From NCBI GenBank assembly GCA_051155755.1, contig DAXETY010000158.1, positions 1 through 18,236 on the forward strand: a stretch of DNA of 18,236 bases, in the 5' to 3' direction. Shown one piece after another: positions 8,053 through 15,968 of this stretch (position 1 is the stretch's first letter; each line of letters starts with the position of its first letter). The notes below the pieces were generated by a model. It did not search any database, had not been told where the DNA came from, and saw only the letters and a list, made by a program, of their open reading frames with translations. Both the position numbers and the translations under genes were made by a program. The stretch is from DAXETY01 sp051155755 (GTDB lineage Bacteria > Desulfobacterota > Desulfobacteria > Desulfobacterales > SG8-13).

Positions 8053-9915
8053 ATGTTCTCGTTTAAGCACATGCAAAGCCGCCTGACCGTCTTTACGCTG
8101 CTGCCGGTCGCGTTGCTGCTGGTTGCAGCCGGTTGGATCGGCTTTTTTTACGCAACCGACAGCTTGCTGGCGCAGTGGCGTAAAGCCGCCATTCTCCAGC
8201 TTCAGCAGGAAGCCCACCAGATCGATATGCTGCTGGCCCGCCCCAAACAGTGGATTGAAATGTTTCACCGCATCCCCGGGGCCGAGCCTGGCGGCCATCA
8301 CATCCGCGACTGGGTCCTGAAGCAGCTGCAGGAGGTGGAAGGCGTGCAGCAGGTCCACCTGCGGTGGATCAACCGCGGGGAATCACAACCCGGTCGATCC
8401 GGCAGCACCCACACCGGCGGGGGTATGGGACACTTTATGCATCCGGGCGGGCACGGTGACCCGCCCCACGAAACCATGTCCGAGGCAATGGGTTATCATC
8501 ACGGTCGAATCACGGAAATCACGCCGCCGCAGTACGGAGCGGACCACCAGCGCCCGACGGTTTCTTTGATTTCAAACCTGCTCGACGCCGATGAAGAAGT
8601 GGTCGGCCGACTCGAAGTCAGCCTGCGATTCGAGGCCCTTTTCGCGAACATGGGCGAAAACGGGGTTTGGCAGAGTCACCAGGCCTATATTGTCGATGAT
8701 ACCGGCCGGGTGCTGTTCAGTGCTGTCGACCGGCGCAAGGAGCCGCTGGCCGCCGATGAGGATTCCCTGGAACAGAAGACCCTGGAGGCCATCAAGGTAC
8801 AGCCTTACGGCACGGTCATGGGTGCCGGTTATCCACCCAATCGGGTATCCGGATTTTATCGGCTGATGGAGGCGCCCTGGACGCTGGTGATCGTTGCTCC
8901 CGGGAATAAAATATTGGCCCCGATTCTGCGGTTCGGAGGGTATTTTCTTTTATTCGGATCGATGTTCGTCGTCATCGTTCTGGTGCTGATTCGTTGGGGA
9001 ACCGGCCAGACGGTGACATCCATTAAAACGATTTCGAGGGCCGCCGAAAAGGTGGCCGGGGGTGACTATGAACAGCATTTGCCGGTGAACACCGCCGATG
9101 AAGTCGGGGAGTTGACCCGCAGTTTCAATGCCATGACGTCGCAGCTGCAGGAACGCATGCGGTTGAAGCGGGCCATGGATCTGGCCATGGAAGTGCAGCA
9201 GAATCTGCTGCCGCAGCAGGCATTGAACGTCAACGGCGTGGACATATACGGCAAGAGCCTTTATTGTGACGAAACCGGCGGAGATTACTACGATTTTATT
9301 CATTTTCAGGAAATGGGGCCGAATCGAATCGGCATTGCAGTGGGAGATGTTGTCGGCCACGGTGTGGCGGCAGCCCTGATCATGAGCAGTGTGCGGGCGT
9401 TTTTGCGCAGCGCGGTGTTGGAAAAAACCGCGCTTTCCCGGGTCGCCGATCACGTCAATCGCCTGTTGTGTAATGACACAACCGGCACCGGCAATTTCAT
9501 GACCCTGTTTTTTCTGGAACTCGACACCGAATGCCGGGAACTTCGCTGGGTGCGGGCCGGTCACGATCCCGCCATGGTGTACGATTCCAGGACGGAAGTA
9601 TTTCAATACCTGAAAGGCGAGGGCCTTGCACTGGGAGTCGATGCAAACTGGCAATACGAAGAATACCGCTTTACCGAGATTGCCGGCAGTACGGTCATTC
9701 TCATCGGAACCGACGGATTGTGGGAAACCGAGAACGAGCGCGGAGAAAAATTCGGAAGAGACCGTCTGAGAGCTGTTTTAAAGCAGAACAGTCAGCGGTC
9801 GTCGCAGGAGATCGTAGAAACGATTCTGGCGGCAATCAACTCCTTTCGGGGGGATGCCCGGCAGGCAGACGACATAACGCTGGTGGTGGTCAGAAACCTT
9901 TCCTGTATCCGCTGA
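8053..9915 (+). CDS. HAMP-SpoIIE (PP2C-type) phosphatase with His/Met-rich periplasmic sensor
   Basis: 620-residue membrane sensor phosphatase. Helix 1 (about 13-34) and helix 2 (about 294-314) enclose a ~260-residue periplasmic domain. A HAMP linker (about 316-370) leads to a SpoIIE/RsbU serine-phosphatase domain. Metal-binding motifs of the PP2C fold are intact: ETGGDYYD (Asp411, Asp414), GDVVGHG (Asp432), GTDGLWE (Asp554) and ADDITLVVV (Asp606, Asp607). Such enzymes usually dephosphorylate STAS-domain anti-sigma antagonists. The sensor contains seven His (120, 127, 130, 134, 139, 149, 150) and four Met (125, 129, 142, 146) within about 31 residues, a plausible metal-binding loop. It lies 213 bases downstream of the Cu/Ag efflux operon on the same strand. 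Metal sensing is inferred; phosphatase family is firm. No STAS partner is encoded in the window. A TTG at 8008 is an alternative, less likely start. Confidence 0.92.
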   Translation: MFSFKHMQSRLTVFTLLPVALLLVAAGWIGFFYATDSLLAQWRKAAILQLQQEAHQIDMLLARPKQWIEMFHRIPGAEPGGHHIRDWVLKQLQEVEGVQQVHLRWINRGESQPGRSGSTHTGGGMGHFMHPGGHGDPPHETMSEAMGYHHGRITEITPPQYGADHQRPTVSLISNLLDADEEVVGRLEVSLRFEALFANMGENGVWQSHQAYIVDDTGRVLFSAVDRRKEPLAADEDSLEQKTLEAIKVQPYGTVMGAGYPPNRVSGFYRLMEAPWTLVIVAPGNKILAPILRFGGYFLLFGSMFVVIVLVLIRWGTGQTVTSIKTISRAAEKVAGGDYEQHLPVNTADEVGELTRSFNAMTSQLQERMRLKRAMDLAMEVQQNLLPQQALNVNGVDIYGKSLYCDETGGDYYDFIHFQEMGPNRIGIAVGDVVGHGVAAALIMSSVRAFLRSAVLEKTALSRVADHVNRLLCNDTTGTGNFMTLFFLELDTECRELRWVRAGHDPAMVYDSRTEVFQYLKGEGLALGVDANWQYEEYRFTEIAGSTVILIGTDGLWETENERGEKFGRDRLRAVLKQNSQRSSQEIVETILAAINSFRGDARQADDITLVVVRNLSCIR

Positions 9916-9962
9916 CATTGCCTCGGAGCCTTGCAGGATCGGCTGGCACGTGTCGCTTTCCC

Positions 9963-10466
9963 TCACAGGCGCCGCATTCCGGGCATTCTGTCTCTGTTCA
10001 CGGGGTCGCCGAACTGCGGCGGGAAGATTTCCACCGTGTTGTCTTCGTGCAGTATGACCGTGGTCCAGTGCCGGTGCGAAAACCAGAGACCGATCACTTC
10101 ATCGTTCGGCCCAACGATCCGAAAGCCGGTCGGTGAGCGCCGGCCGCGATGCCGAAAATTCATTCGGTACACCCACTGTTTCAGCTTCACCGGCGTAAAT
10201 TCCACCGGCGTCCATATCTCTGAAATCAAATGATAACTTTCATGGACGGCTAAAATGGCCTCCGGTTCGCCGGCCCGGCCGAAAAAATAATAGCGGTGAT
10301 CCTCGAGAATGCGCGCTTGGGAAAACGCGGCACGAATCTCGCCATCGGGCTGCAGGCGCCCGGTTTGAACCGTGGTGCAGCCGTTCAAGGCCGGCAGCAG
10401 TCCCAGAAATACAAGTGCCCACGCAACCCGGTGAGCAGGGTTGCTTTTACACTGCGTGGCTTGCAT
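9963..10466 (-). CDS. predicted lipoprotein, unknown function
   Basis: 167 residues. The N-terminus has a signal with hydrophobic core VAWALVFLGLLPA and lipobox L27-N28-G29-C30, so it should be lipid-anchored, with the mature chain starting at Cys30. The rest is a soluble beta-rich domain with aromatic-rich segments (DHRYYFFG, GLWFSHRHWTTVILHEDNTVEIFPP); no enzyme motif is visible and I do not recognise the family. It starts 26 bases after the stop of the phosphatase on the same strand, so the two are probably co-transcribed, and it may act in the envelope with that sensor. The ribosome site is weak (GCAGG directly before ATG). Its 3' end faces the 3' end of the other phosphatase gene, with 47 bases between them and no clear terminator. 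Confidence 0.75.
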   Translation of the reverse strand: MQATQCKSNPAHRVAWALVFLGLLPALNGCTTVQTGRLQPDGEIRAAFSQARILEDHRYYFFGRAGEPEAILAVHESYHLISEIWTPVEFTPVKLKQWVYRMNFRHRGRRSPTGFRIVGPNDEVIGLWFSHRHWTTVILHEDNTVEIFPPQFGDPVNRDRMPGMRRL

Positions 10467-10492
10467 CCTGCAATCGGCTCAATTTTCTGGGT

Positions 10493-12607
10493 TCATGGTT
10501 GCGAACCAACGGATTCAAATTTCACCACCACGGCCGTCAGGTCGTCCTCCTGGGGCTCGGATCCGCGGAATTGCACCACGGCATCGATGATCGCCCGGGT
10601 GATATGCGCAGCAGGGGCATCGGCGTGACGGCGGATGACCTCACAGAGACGATCCTTTCCGAAGAATGTGTCTTCGCGATTGCGGGTCTCCCAGATGCCG
10701 TCGGTCCCGATAAACAGGATCTGACCCGGACGCGCGCCGCATGCAGATTCCCCGTAGTTGTAGCCTGCTTCCACGCCCAGCGGTATGCCGTTGCCCTGCA
10801 AAGATTGGAAGGCACCGGTTTCCGGATCGTAGAGCAGGGCCGGATCATGCCCGGCGCGCACCCACTCGATTCGAGGATGCACCCGATCGATTCGGGCCAG
10901 AAACAGGGTGATAAAACGGCCCGAATTTTCGACATCGTCGCTGAACTTTGCATTGACGTCGGTGACAATTTTACCTACGCTGCCGGCGGCATCGGCCCGG
11001 TATCGCAGCAGCGCCCGGGCGGTGGCCATCAGCAGGGCCGAGGGGATGCCGTGATCGGAGACATCGCCGACGACCACACACAACCGTTGCCGGCCGCCTT
11101 CCCCCACACAGAGGTAATCGAAAAAATCTCCGCCGGTTTTATCGCTGTAGCGGGTGACGGCGTGGATGTCGAGCCCGTCGATGCGCGGCGGATGCAACGG
11201 CAGCAGGGTCTGCTGAATCTCCATGGCCACGTTCAGGGCCTGCTGCATGCGGAAATGATCTTTCAGTCGCGGGCCGAGCTGATTGAATACGCGTCCCAGG
11301 TCGCCGAACTCGTCCGATCGGTCGATTTCCACCCGGGAGGCAAAATTGCCGCCCGAAAGCTCGCGGGCGGCATCGACCAGCGAATGCAGCGGCCGGGTTA
11401 CCGAGCGGGAGAAGCGCAGCGCCAGCGCAGTGTTGATTGCGATGAGAAAAAACAAGAACGCCATGGTATAGTTTTCGACGCGTTCGACGCGAGCTTCCAG
11501 AGAAGATCGAAGCTGTTGAGAGGGTGCGATGATTCGGTCGGCCGGCACCACAAACACAAAGGCGGTGCCTTGGCGAACCAGCGGTCCGTAACCCCAGAAG
11601 CTGTCACGACCTTCAAAGGGCATGCGAACAAGGTCGGTGCGACGTGCGGCGATGTCATGCAGCATTTGATTCATGCGAGCCTCGTCCGGGGTCGACAGCC
11701 AGCTCCCGGCCGGGGCGAAAGACTGTCCGGATCCGAAAGCGCCGGTTTCGAAAAGAATTTTCAGACCCGTCCTTCCGACTGCGGGATTTGGTGCCAGACG
11801 GGTCAAAAAAACCCGGGCTTCGGCCGGCAGATCGCCAATGAGCGTCGATGCCTCCAACAGCGTCTCCACCGGCACGATAATGCTGGTGACACCGTAAATT
11901 TCCTCGTTTTCACGCTCAAGGGGCAGGCTGGCGGCCATAACGTGCTTGCCGCTTTGCGGATCGATATAGGATGCCGACCATAGCGACGGCTTTTCCGTAA
12001 AGGCATTGCGGTACCAGACCGCCTTGCGGGGATCCTCGATGCGTCGTTGTAAATTGCGGTCGCATGGGTAGATGACTGCGGCGCCGTTGGCCAGTCCGCT
12101 GTAATGTCGCAGGGAAAGACTGCCGAGATGCAGATCGACGGCATGAAATATCGAATGCGATGCACCCAGGCGCATCGCATCCTGCCTGGTCTCCGGATTG
12201 GTTGAGCTCCTTGGATACACGACACAAAGTGTCTCATTCGGCGCGAGGCCGCCTGGTTCCGTTTCGGTAGTGCCTGTGTTCAACTGTTGTTCGATCGTAA
12301 CGAATCCGGCGCCATCGCTTGCGTTGGTTTCCACGCGATTTTCCGGGCCCAGGCTGCGCCGCAGCTCCATGGCCTGCTGGGCCAGGGCCATTTCCACCTG
12401 TTGGCGCTTGATTTCGATTGTCTGAAGGAAGCCGTCCATCCACTGATACATGCGGCCGCGGGCATCTTTGAGCTGAGATTCCTGCAGCTGGGCGGCCAGC
12501 GCATCGGCCATTCGGTGAACATTATGGATGCCGAAGATACGCAACCCGATGATCGGGAGGATGGATATCAGCATCAGTAATGTCAGTATCTTCCAGCGAT
12601 ACCGCAT
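10493..12607 (-). CDS. HAMP-SpoIIE (PP2C-type) phosphatase, large periplasmic sensor
   Basis: 704 residues with the same plan as the phosphatase at 8053-9915: helix 1 (about 5-27), a long periplasmic domain (about 28-378) of probable double-Cache type, helix 2 (about 381-401), HAMP (about 400-455, SVTRPLHSLVDAARELSGG), and a SpoIIE phosphatase domain. Active-site acids are intact: KTGGDFFDY (Asp494), GDVSDHG (Asp515), GTDGIWE (Asp636) and EDDLTAVVV (Asp688, Asp689). Shared signatures such as WVRAGHDPA show that the two phosphatases are paralogues, but the sensors differ and this one lacks the His/Met-rich loop. The start follows AAGGAAAGG by 7 bases. It probably begins a two-gene operon with the lipoprotein and is divergent from the HDOD-GGDEF gene. 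Expected role: stimulus-controlled dephosphorylation of an anti-sigma antagonist; target unknown. Confidence 0.93.
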   Translation of the reverse strand: MRYRWKILTLLMLISILPIIGLRIFGIHNVHRMADALAAQLQESQLKDARGRMYQWMDGFLQTIEIKRQQVEMALAQQAMELRRSLGPENRVETNASDGAGFVTIEQQLNTGTTETEPGGLAPNETLCVVYPRSSTNPETRQDAMRLGASHSIFHAVDLHLGSLSLRHYSGLANGAAVIYPCDRNLQRRIEDPRKAVWYRNAFTEKPSLWSASYIDPQSGKHVMAASLPLERENEEIYGVTSIIVPVETLLEASTLIGDLPAEARVFLTRLAPNPAVGRTGLKILFETGAFGSGQSFAPAGSWLSTPDEARMNQMLHDIAARRTDLVRMPFEGRDSFWGYGPLVRQGTAFVFVVPADRIIAPSQQLRSSLEARVERVENYTMAFLFFLIAINTALALRFSRSVTRPLHSLVDAARELSGGNFASRVEIDRSDEFGDLGRVFNQLGPRLKDHFRMQQALNVAMEIQQTLLPLHPPRIDGLDIHAVTRYSDKTGGDFFDYLCVGEGGRQRLCVVVGDVSDHGIPSALLMATARALLRYRADAAGSVGKIVTDVNAKFSDDVENSGRFITLFLARIDRVHPRIEWVRAGHDPALLYDPETGAFQSLQGNGIPLGVEAGYNYGESACGARPGQILFIGTDGIWETRNREDTFFGKDRLCEVIRRHADAPAAHITRAIIDAVVQFRGSEPQEDDLTAVVVKFESVGSQP

Positions 12608-12697
12608 CGGCGTGCCTTTCCTTGATCATGCGTCGGAATTTTTACCTTAAAGTCATACCATAAATTTGCCGATAATCCTTAAGGAGGAACGCAGCCT
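12608..12697. promoter_or_regulatory. divergent intergenic region with two ribosome sites
   Basis: Ninety bases separate the divergent phosphatase and HDOD-GGDEF genes, so both promoters must lie here or inside the coding ends. AAGGAGG at 12681-12687 serves the + gene (10-base spacer); AAGGAAAGG on the opposite strand serves the - gene. The centre is AT-rich, with GATAAT at 12671-12676 as a possible -10, but no matching -35 is seen. Confidence 0.45.
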
Positions 12698-14182
12698 ATG
12701 AATTCAGCCATGCAGGTCGAAAATATCGTTGGCAGACTAGGCAAACTCCCGACGCTTCCGGGGGTGGCCATGAAAATACTGGAGGCTGTTCGCAACGACC
12801 ACGCCGGCCTCAAGGACCTGGCTGCCATTCTTTCCAACGATCCTTCCTTAAGCGCCGAGGTGCTGCGCCTGATCAATTCTTCTTACTACGGTTACAAGAC
12901 CCAGGTCACCAATGTCCAGCATGCGGTAAAACTGCTGGGGGCAACGGCCGTTAAAAATCTGGCACTGAGTTTTTCGCTGGTCAAGACCTTTCTGAATCAG
13001 GATGGCGAATCCTTTAATTATACGCAGTTCTGGAAAGATTCGCTTCTCAGTGCCGTAATGAGTAAAAAGCTGGGAGTTGTCCTGCGGCGCCCCATGGCGG
13101 AAGACCTGTTTTTTCTGGGCCTGTTGAATAACATCGGCATTTTGATTCTCAATCAGTTGATGCCCGACCAGTATCGACTCGTGCTGGCGGAAAAAAGCAA
13201 AAGCGGGATTGGTGACGCCGACGCGGAACTGCGGGTGCTCGGTTTTACGCATATGGAAGTTGGAAGTTACATTACGAAAAAATGGGGACTTCCGGATCTT
13301 TTTTTCAATGCCATTGCGCATCATCACAATCCGGAAAACCTCGGTTGCGATGCAGACGCGGACACCCAAATGGCGACACGCGTCCTGCATTTGACCGCCA
13401 TGCTGGTGGATTTCATCGGGTTGCCGAACAAAGCTTACAGTCTGGGCTGCATTCAGGAAAGCCTTCGCGAATACGGTTATGACGAAAAGATCGACATCGA
13501 ATTGCTGTTGTCGGAGAGCCAGCAGCTCGCCGAAGCAGTGTATCCGATTTTCGAAATCCGGATCGAGTCCGAACAGAGTTACATTTCCATGCTGGAAACC
13601 GCCCGGGAAGAACTGATCCGTCTTTCCTCGGATTTTATCAGTCAGATGCACGAGCAGCGGCGGGTAATCGAAGATCTCAATTTGCAGGCCAACCACGACG
13701 GCATGACGGGTTTGGTCAATTACCAGTGCTTCCAGAAGCTTCTTGACGAGGAATTGTACCGGGCGGTTCGATACCGTGGCCAGATGAGCCTGGTGATGCT
13801 CGATCTGGATTACTTCAAAAAAATCAATGACACGTATGGACATCTGGCCGGGGATGCGGTGCTGCGTGCCGTCGGGGATTTTTTGAGGCGATCGGTCCGC
13901 AAATCCGATGTGGTCGCGCGTTACGGCGGCGAAGAGTTTGCCCTGCTGCTCCCGGAGACGCCCCAGGAAGGTGCGTTTCAATTGGTCGAGCGGTTGCGTG
14001 AACAGCTGGCGACGATGCCGATCTACTTTGATTCGCAGGCCTTGTCAGTCACCATGAGCGCCGGCATTGCCGGCTTTCCGGGCGAAGTCGCCGTATCCGG
14101 TTTGGACATGATCGCCAGGGCGGATTCCGCGCTGTATCGTGCCAAAAAACAGGGGCGCAATTGCACCTGTCTGCATGTTTGA
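12698..14182 (+). CDS. HDOD-GGDEF diguanylate cyclase
   Basis: 494-residue soluble protein with no signal peptide or membrane helix. Residues about 14-215 form an HDOD domain (GKLPTLPGVAMKILEA, SLSAEVLRLINSSYYG, HAVKLLGATAVKNLA), a degenerate HD hydrolase fold often used for signalling. After a helical linker (about 285-330), a GGDEF domain runs from about 335 to 490. Its active site is intact: Asp369/Asp371 in DLDYFKKIND and GGEEF at 410-414. The product-inhibition site RxxD is present (R401-K-S-D404), five residues before GGEEF. It should make cyclic di-GMP and be feedback-inhibited by it. The divergent arrangement with the second phosphatase suggests a shared signalling role, which is inference. 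pyrD starts 117 bases downstream on the same strand. Confidence 0.94.
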   Translation: MNSAMQVENIVGRLGKLPTLPGVAMKILEAVRNDHAGLKDLAAILSNDPSLSAEVLRLINSSYYGYKTQVTNVQHAVKLLGATAVKNLALSFSLVKTFLNQDGESFNYTQFWKDSLLSAVMSKKLGVVLRRPMAEDLFFLGLLNNIGILILNQLMPDQYRLVLAEKSKSGIGDADAELRVLGFTHMEVGSYITKKWGLPDLFFNAIAHHHNPENLGCDADADTQMATRVLHLTAMLVDFIGLPNKAYSLGCIQESLREYGYDEKIDIELLLSESQQLAEAVYPIFEIRIESEQSYISMLETAREELIRLSSDFISQMHEQRRVIEDLNLQANHDGMTGLVNYQCFQKLLDEELYRAVRYRGQMSLVMLDLDYFKKINDTYGHLAGDAVLRAVGDFLRRSVRKSDVVARYGGEEFALLLPETPQEGAFQLVERLREQLATMPIYFDSQALSVTMSAGIAGFPGEVAVSGLDMIARADSALYRAKKQGRNCTCLHV

Positions 14183-14299
14183 CAGCGGGTAGGACCCGTC
14201 GTCTGCAAAAAACCGGTTTCCCGTCACATTCTCCGACCCCGGCCCATCGGAATTCTTCTTCGTTGTCAGGTGTGTGAAATTCGGATATGTTAAGCGGCC

Positions 14300-15220
14300 A
14301 TGAATACCAAAGCCGACCTGCGTGTTTCTCTTGGAAGTCTGTCCTTAAAAAACCCGGTGATGACCGCATCCGGGACCTTCGGTTATGCCCGCGAGTTTGA
14401 AACCTACCTCAATTTGAATCGCCTGGGCGGCATCGTGGTCAAAGGACTGTCGCTGAAGCCATCCAAAGGCAATCCGCCACCGCGGGTCGTGGAGACGCCC
14501 TGTGGTATGCTCAACGCCATTGGACTGGAAAACGTCGGGGTCGAAGCGTTTGCCCGCGACAAACTGCCGTTTCTGGAGTCTCTGGAAACGCCGGTTTTTA
14601 CAAATATTTACGGTACCAGGGTCGAAGAGTACGCGGCCCTGGCCGAGCGCATCGAGAACCTGTCCGCCGTGGCCGGCATCGAAATCAACATTTCCTGTCC
14701 CAACGTGAAAGCCGGCGGCGTGGCCTTCGGCGTCGATCCGGCCGGCGCCGCCAAGGTGGTTCGGGAGGTCCGCAGGCGCTTCACCCGCACACTGATTGTG
14801 AAACTTTCGCCCAACGTTTCCGACGTGGCCCTCGTTGCCCGGCGGGTGGAGGACGAGGGCGCCGACGCAATTTCTTTGATCAACACGATTACCGGTATGG
14901 TGGTGGATGTCGAGCGCCGGCGACCTGTCCTGGCCAATGTTACCGGTGGGCTTTCCGGTCCGGCCATCCGCCCGGTGGCCGTGCGGATGGTCTGGCAGGT
15001 ATGCCGACAGGTGTCGGTGCCGGTGATCGGCATCGGCGGCATCATGAATGTTCGCGACGCGCTGGAGTTCCTGATCGTGGGAGCCACCGCCGTTCAGGTG
15101 GGTACCGCCAATTTCGTCAACCCCCGGACAAGCATGGACATCGTCGACGGCCTGGAGAACTGGCTGGCCGAAAAGGGCATCGAACGGGTGACCGATATCA
15201 TCGGCGCCCTCGAGGCATGA
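14300..15220 (+). CDS. pyrD: dihydroorotate dehydrogenase, class 1B catalytic subunit
   Basis: 306 residues, the normal size. It oxidises dihydroorotate to orotate in pyrimidine biosynthesis, using FMN in the cytoplasm. Seen in the sequence: the N-terminal LKNPVMTASGTFGYA, FMN-contacting VVKGLS (Lys48), CGMLNAIGLEN, the catalytic loop NISCPNVKAGG with Cys133, IVKLSPN (Lys168), and the phosphate-binding end GIGGIMNVRDALEFL. A cysteine rather than serine base marks class 1B, which normally pairs with the iron-sulfur/FAD subunit PyrK to use NAD+. No pyrK is adjacent: the upstream neighbour is the HDOD-GGDEF gene, so pyrK must be elsewhere or replaced. The start is supported by family length although the ribosome site is weak. 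A heptameric repeat array begins immediately after the stop codon. Confidence 0.96.
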   Translation: MNTKADLRVSLGSLSLKNPVMTASGTFGYAREFETYLNLNRLGGIVVKGLSLKPSKGNPPPRVVETPCGMLNAIGLENVGVEAFARDKLPFLESLETPVFTNIYGTRVEEYAALAERIENLSAVAGIEINISCPNVKAGGVAFGVDPAGAAKVVREVRRRFTRTLIVKLSPNVSDVALVARRVEDEGADAISLINTITGMVVDVERRRPVLANVTGGLSGPAIRPVAVRMVWQVCRQVSVPVIGIGGIMNVRDALEFLIVGATAVQVGTANFVNPRTSMDIVDGLENWLAEKGIERVTDIIGALEA

Positions 15221-15227
15221 GTTCGGG

Positions 15228-15283
15228 TTGCGGGTTGCGCGTTGCGGGTTGCGCGTTGCGTGTTACGGGTTGCGAGTTTCGGG
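15228..15283. repeat. heptamer array, TTGCGGG family, 8 units
   Basis: Eight consecutive 7-base units in perfect register: TTGCGGG, TTGCGCG, TTGCGGG, TTGCGCG, TTGCGTG, TTACGGG, TTGCGAG and TTTCGGG. A related but imperfect unit precedes at 15221-15227, right after the pyrD stop. Variation concentrates at positions 3-4 and 6. Confidence 0.9.
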
Positions 15284-15300
15284 TGTAGATGGTCTGAGGT

Positions 15301-15338
15301 TTTACAACGGACAACGGACTACGGACGACTGACAAGGC
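15301..15338 (+). repeat. GGACAAC-family block, + copy of inverted pair
   Basis: Contains 7-base units ACAACGG, ACAACGG, ACTACGG and ACGACTG in register from 15304, then ACAAGGC. The whole 38-base block is the reverse complement of 17969-18006 with about 4 mismatches. Confidence 0.88.
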
Positions 15339-15367
15339 TCCTGAAATTCAGGCAAATCTTTGCTTCA

Positions 15368-15392
15368 TTCAAGGCACTTATAAATCCTTGAA
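15368..15392 (+). promoter_or_regulatory. candidate -10 inside an inverted repeat
   Basis: TTCAAGG (15368-15374) and CCTTGAA (15386-15392) form a perfect 7-bp inverted repeat around an 11-base AT-rich centre holding TATAAA (15379-15384). This could be a -10 element overlapped by an operator for the following ytfJ-like gene. No good -35 is visible at 16-18 bases. Confidence 0.3.
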
Positions 15393-15413
15393 CTTTGAGC
15401 GATCAATTCCACC

Positions 15414-15422
15414 GGGGGAGGG
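15414..15422 (+). promoter_or_regulatory. ribosome binding site deciding the ytfJ-like start
   Basis: GGGGGAGGG lies 5 bases before ATG 15428. That start gives a normal signal peptide. The upstream in-frame alternative at 15395 would add 11 residues that translate this site itself. Confidence 0.7.
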
Positions 15423-15427
15423 CATCC

Positions 15428-15964
15428 ATGAAACTGATCCATTGTACCGCTGCGATATTTGCCGCGTTGTTGTTGTCATCACTGCCGGTCTTGGCTGCCG
15501 ATCTGCAGGAAGGCTTGCCGGCCTCGGACTGGCGTTTTGAAGACGCCGACGGCAACTTTTACACCATGGAGAGCTGGGCCGGTAAGGTGCTACTGGTCAA
15601 TTATGTCGACCCGGACGAGTCCGACTTGAACGAACACTTTACCGAAGCGATGAAAAAGGCAAAAGACGAGGGGCGGTTGAAGGAAACCCAGTACAAGGGG
15701 ATCGGCATCGCCGACTGTGCGGCCACCTGGAAGCCCGATTTCCTGATTCGCGCCATTGCCGGCGCCAAAGCAAACAAATACAATACCGTGATTCTCTTCG
15801 ATACCGACGGGGTGCTGCGACAGGCCTGGGGCCTGGAAAAAGATACCGCCAACGTGGTGCTCCTGGACAAAAACCGGATTTGCCGCGCAATTGTCCGCGG
15901 TCGGGTTCCCGATGACCGCGTTGCCGAACTGGTGCAGCTGGCCATACAACTACAAGAGGAATGA
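15428..15964 (+). CDS. YtfJ-like exported thioredoxin-fold protein
   Basis: 178 residues. A Sec signal peptide covers about 1-23 (LIHCTAAIFAALLLSSLPVLA-A). The mature part has the thioredoxin/redoxin layout: DWRFEDADGNFYTMESWAGKVLLVNYVDPDES, a central YKGIGIADCAATWKPD, then NTVILFDTDGVLRQAWGLEKDTANVVLLDKN, which resembles the YtfJ family of small periplasmic proteins. The CxxC redox pair is absent: the usual site after the second strand reads V-D-P-D-E. The only mature cysteines are the one in ADCAATW and one in NRICRAI, so ordinary disulfide reductase chemistry is doubtful. It is a single gene between repeat blocks on both sides; its last codons run directly into a heptamer array. Its biological role is unknown. 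Confidence 0.82.
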   Translation: MKLIHCTAAIFAALLLSSLPVLAADLQEGLPASDWRFEDADGNFYTMESWAGKVLLVNYVDPDESDLNEHFTEAMKKAKDEGRLKETQYKGIGIADCAATWKPDFLIRAIAGAKANKYNTVILFDTDGVLRQAWGLEKDTANVVLLDKNRICRAIVRGRVPDDRVAELVQLAIQLQEE

Positions 15965-15968
15965 CGCG

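Noticed and set aside
5122..8358. Very long open frame (1078 codons) on the - strand across the pump gene
   Set aside because: It is antisense to cusA and neighbours, rich in His, Gln and Gly as expected of a shadow frame in GC-rich DNA, and has no domain or ribosome site.
10415..11983. Long + strand open frame opposite the second phosphatase
   Set aside because: The - strand frame has complete HAMP and SpoIIE motifs; the + frame has none.
14186..14198. Hairpin CGGGT-AGG-ACCCG after the HDOD-GGDEF gene
   Set aside because: The 5-bp stem has a 3-base loop and no T-run, too weak to call a terminator.
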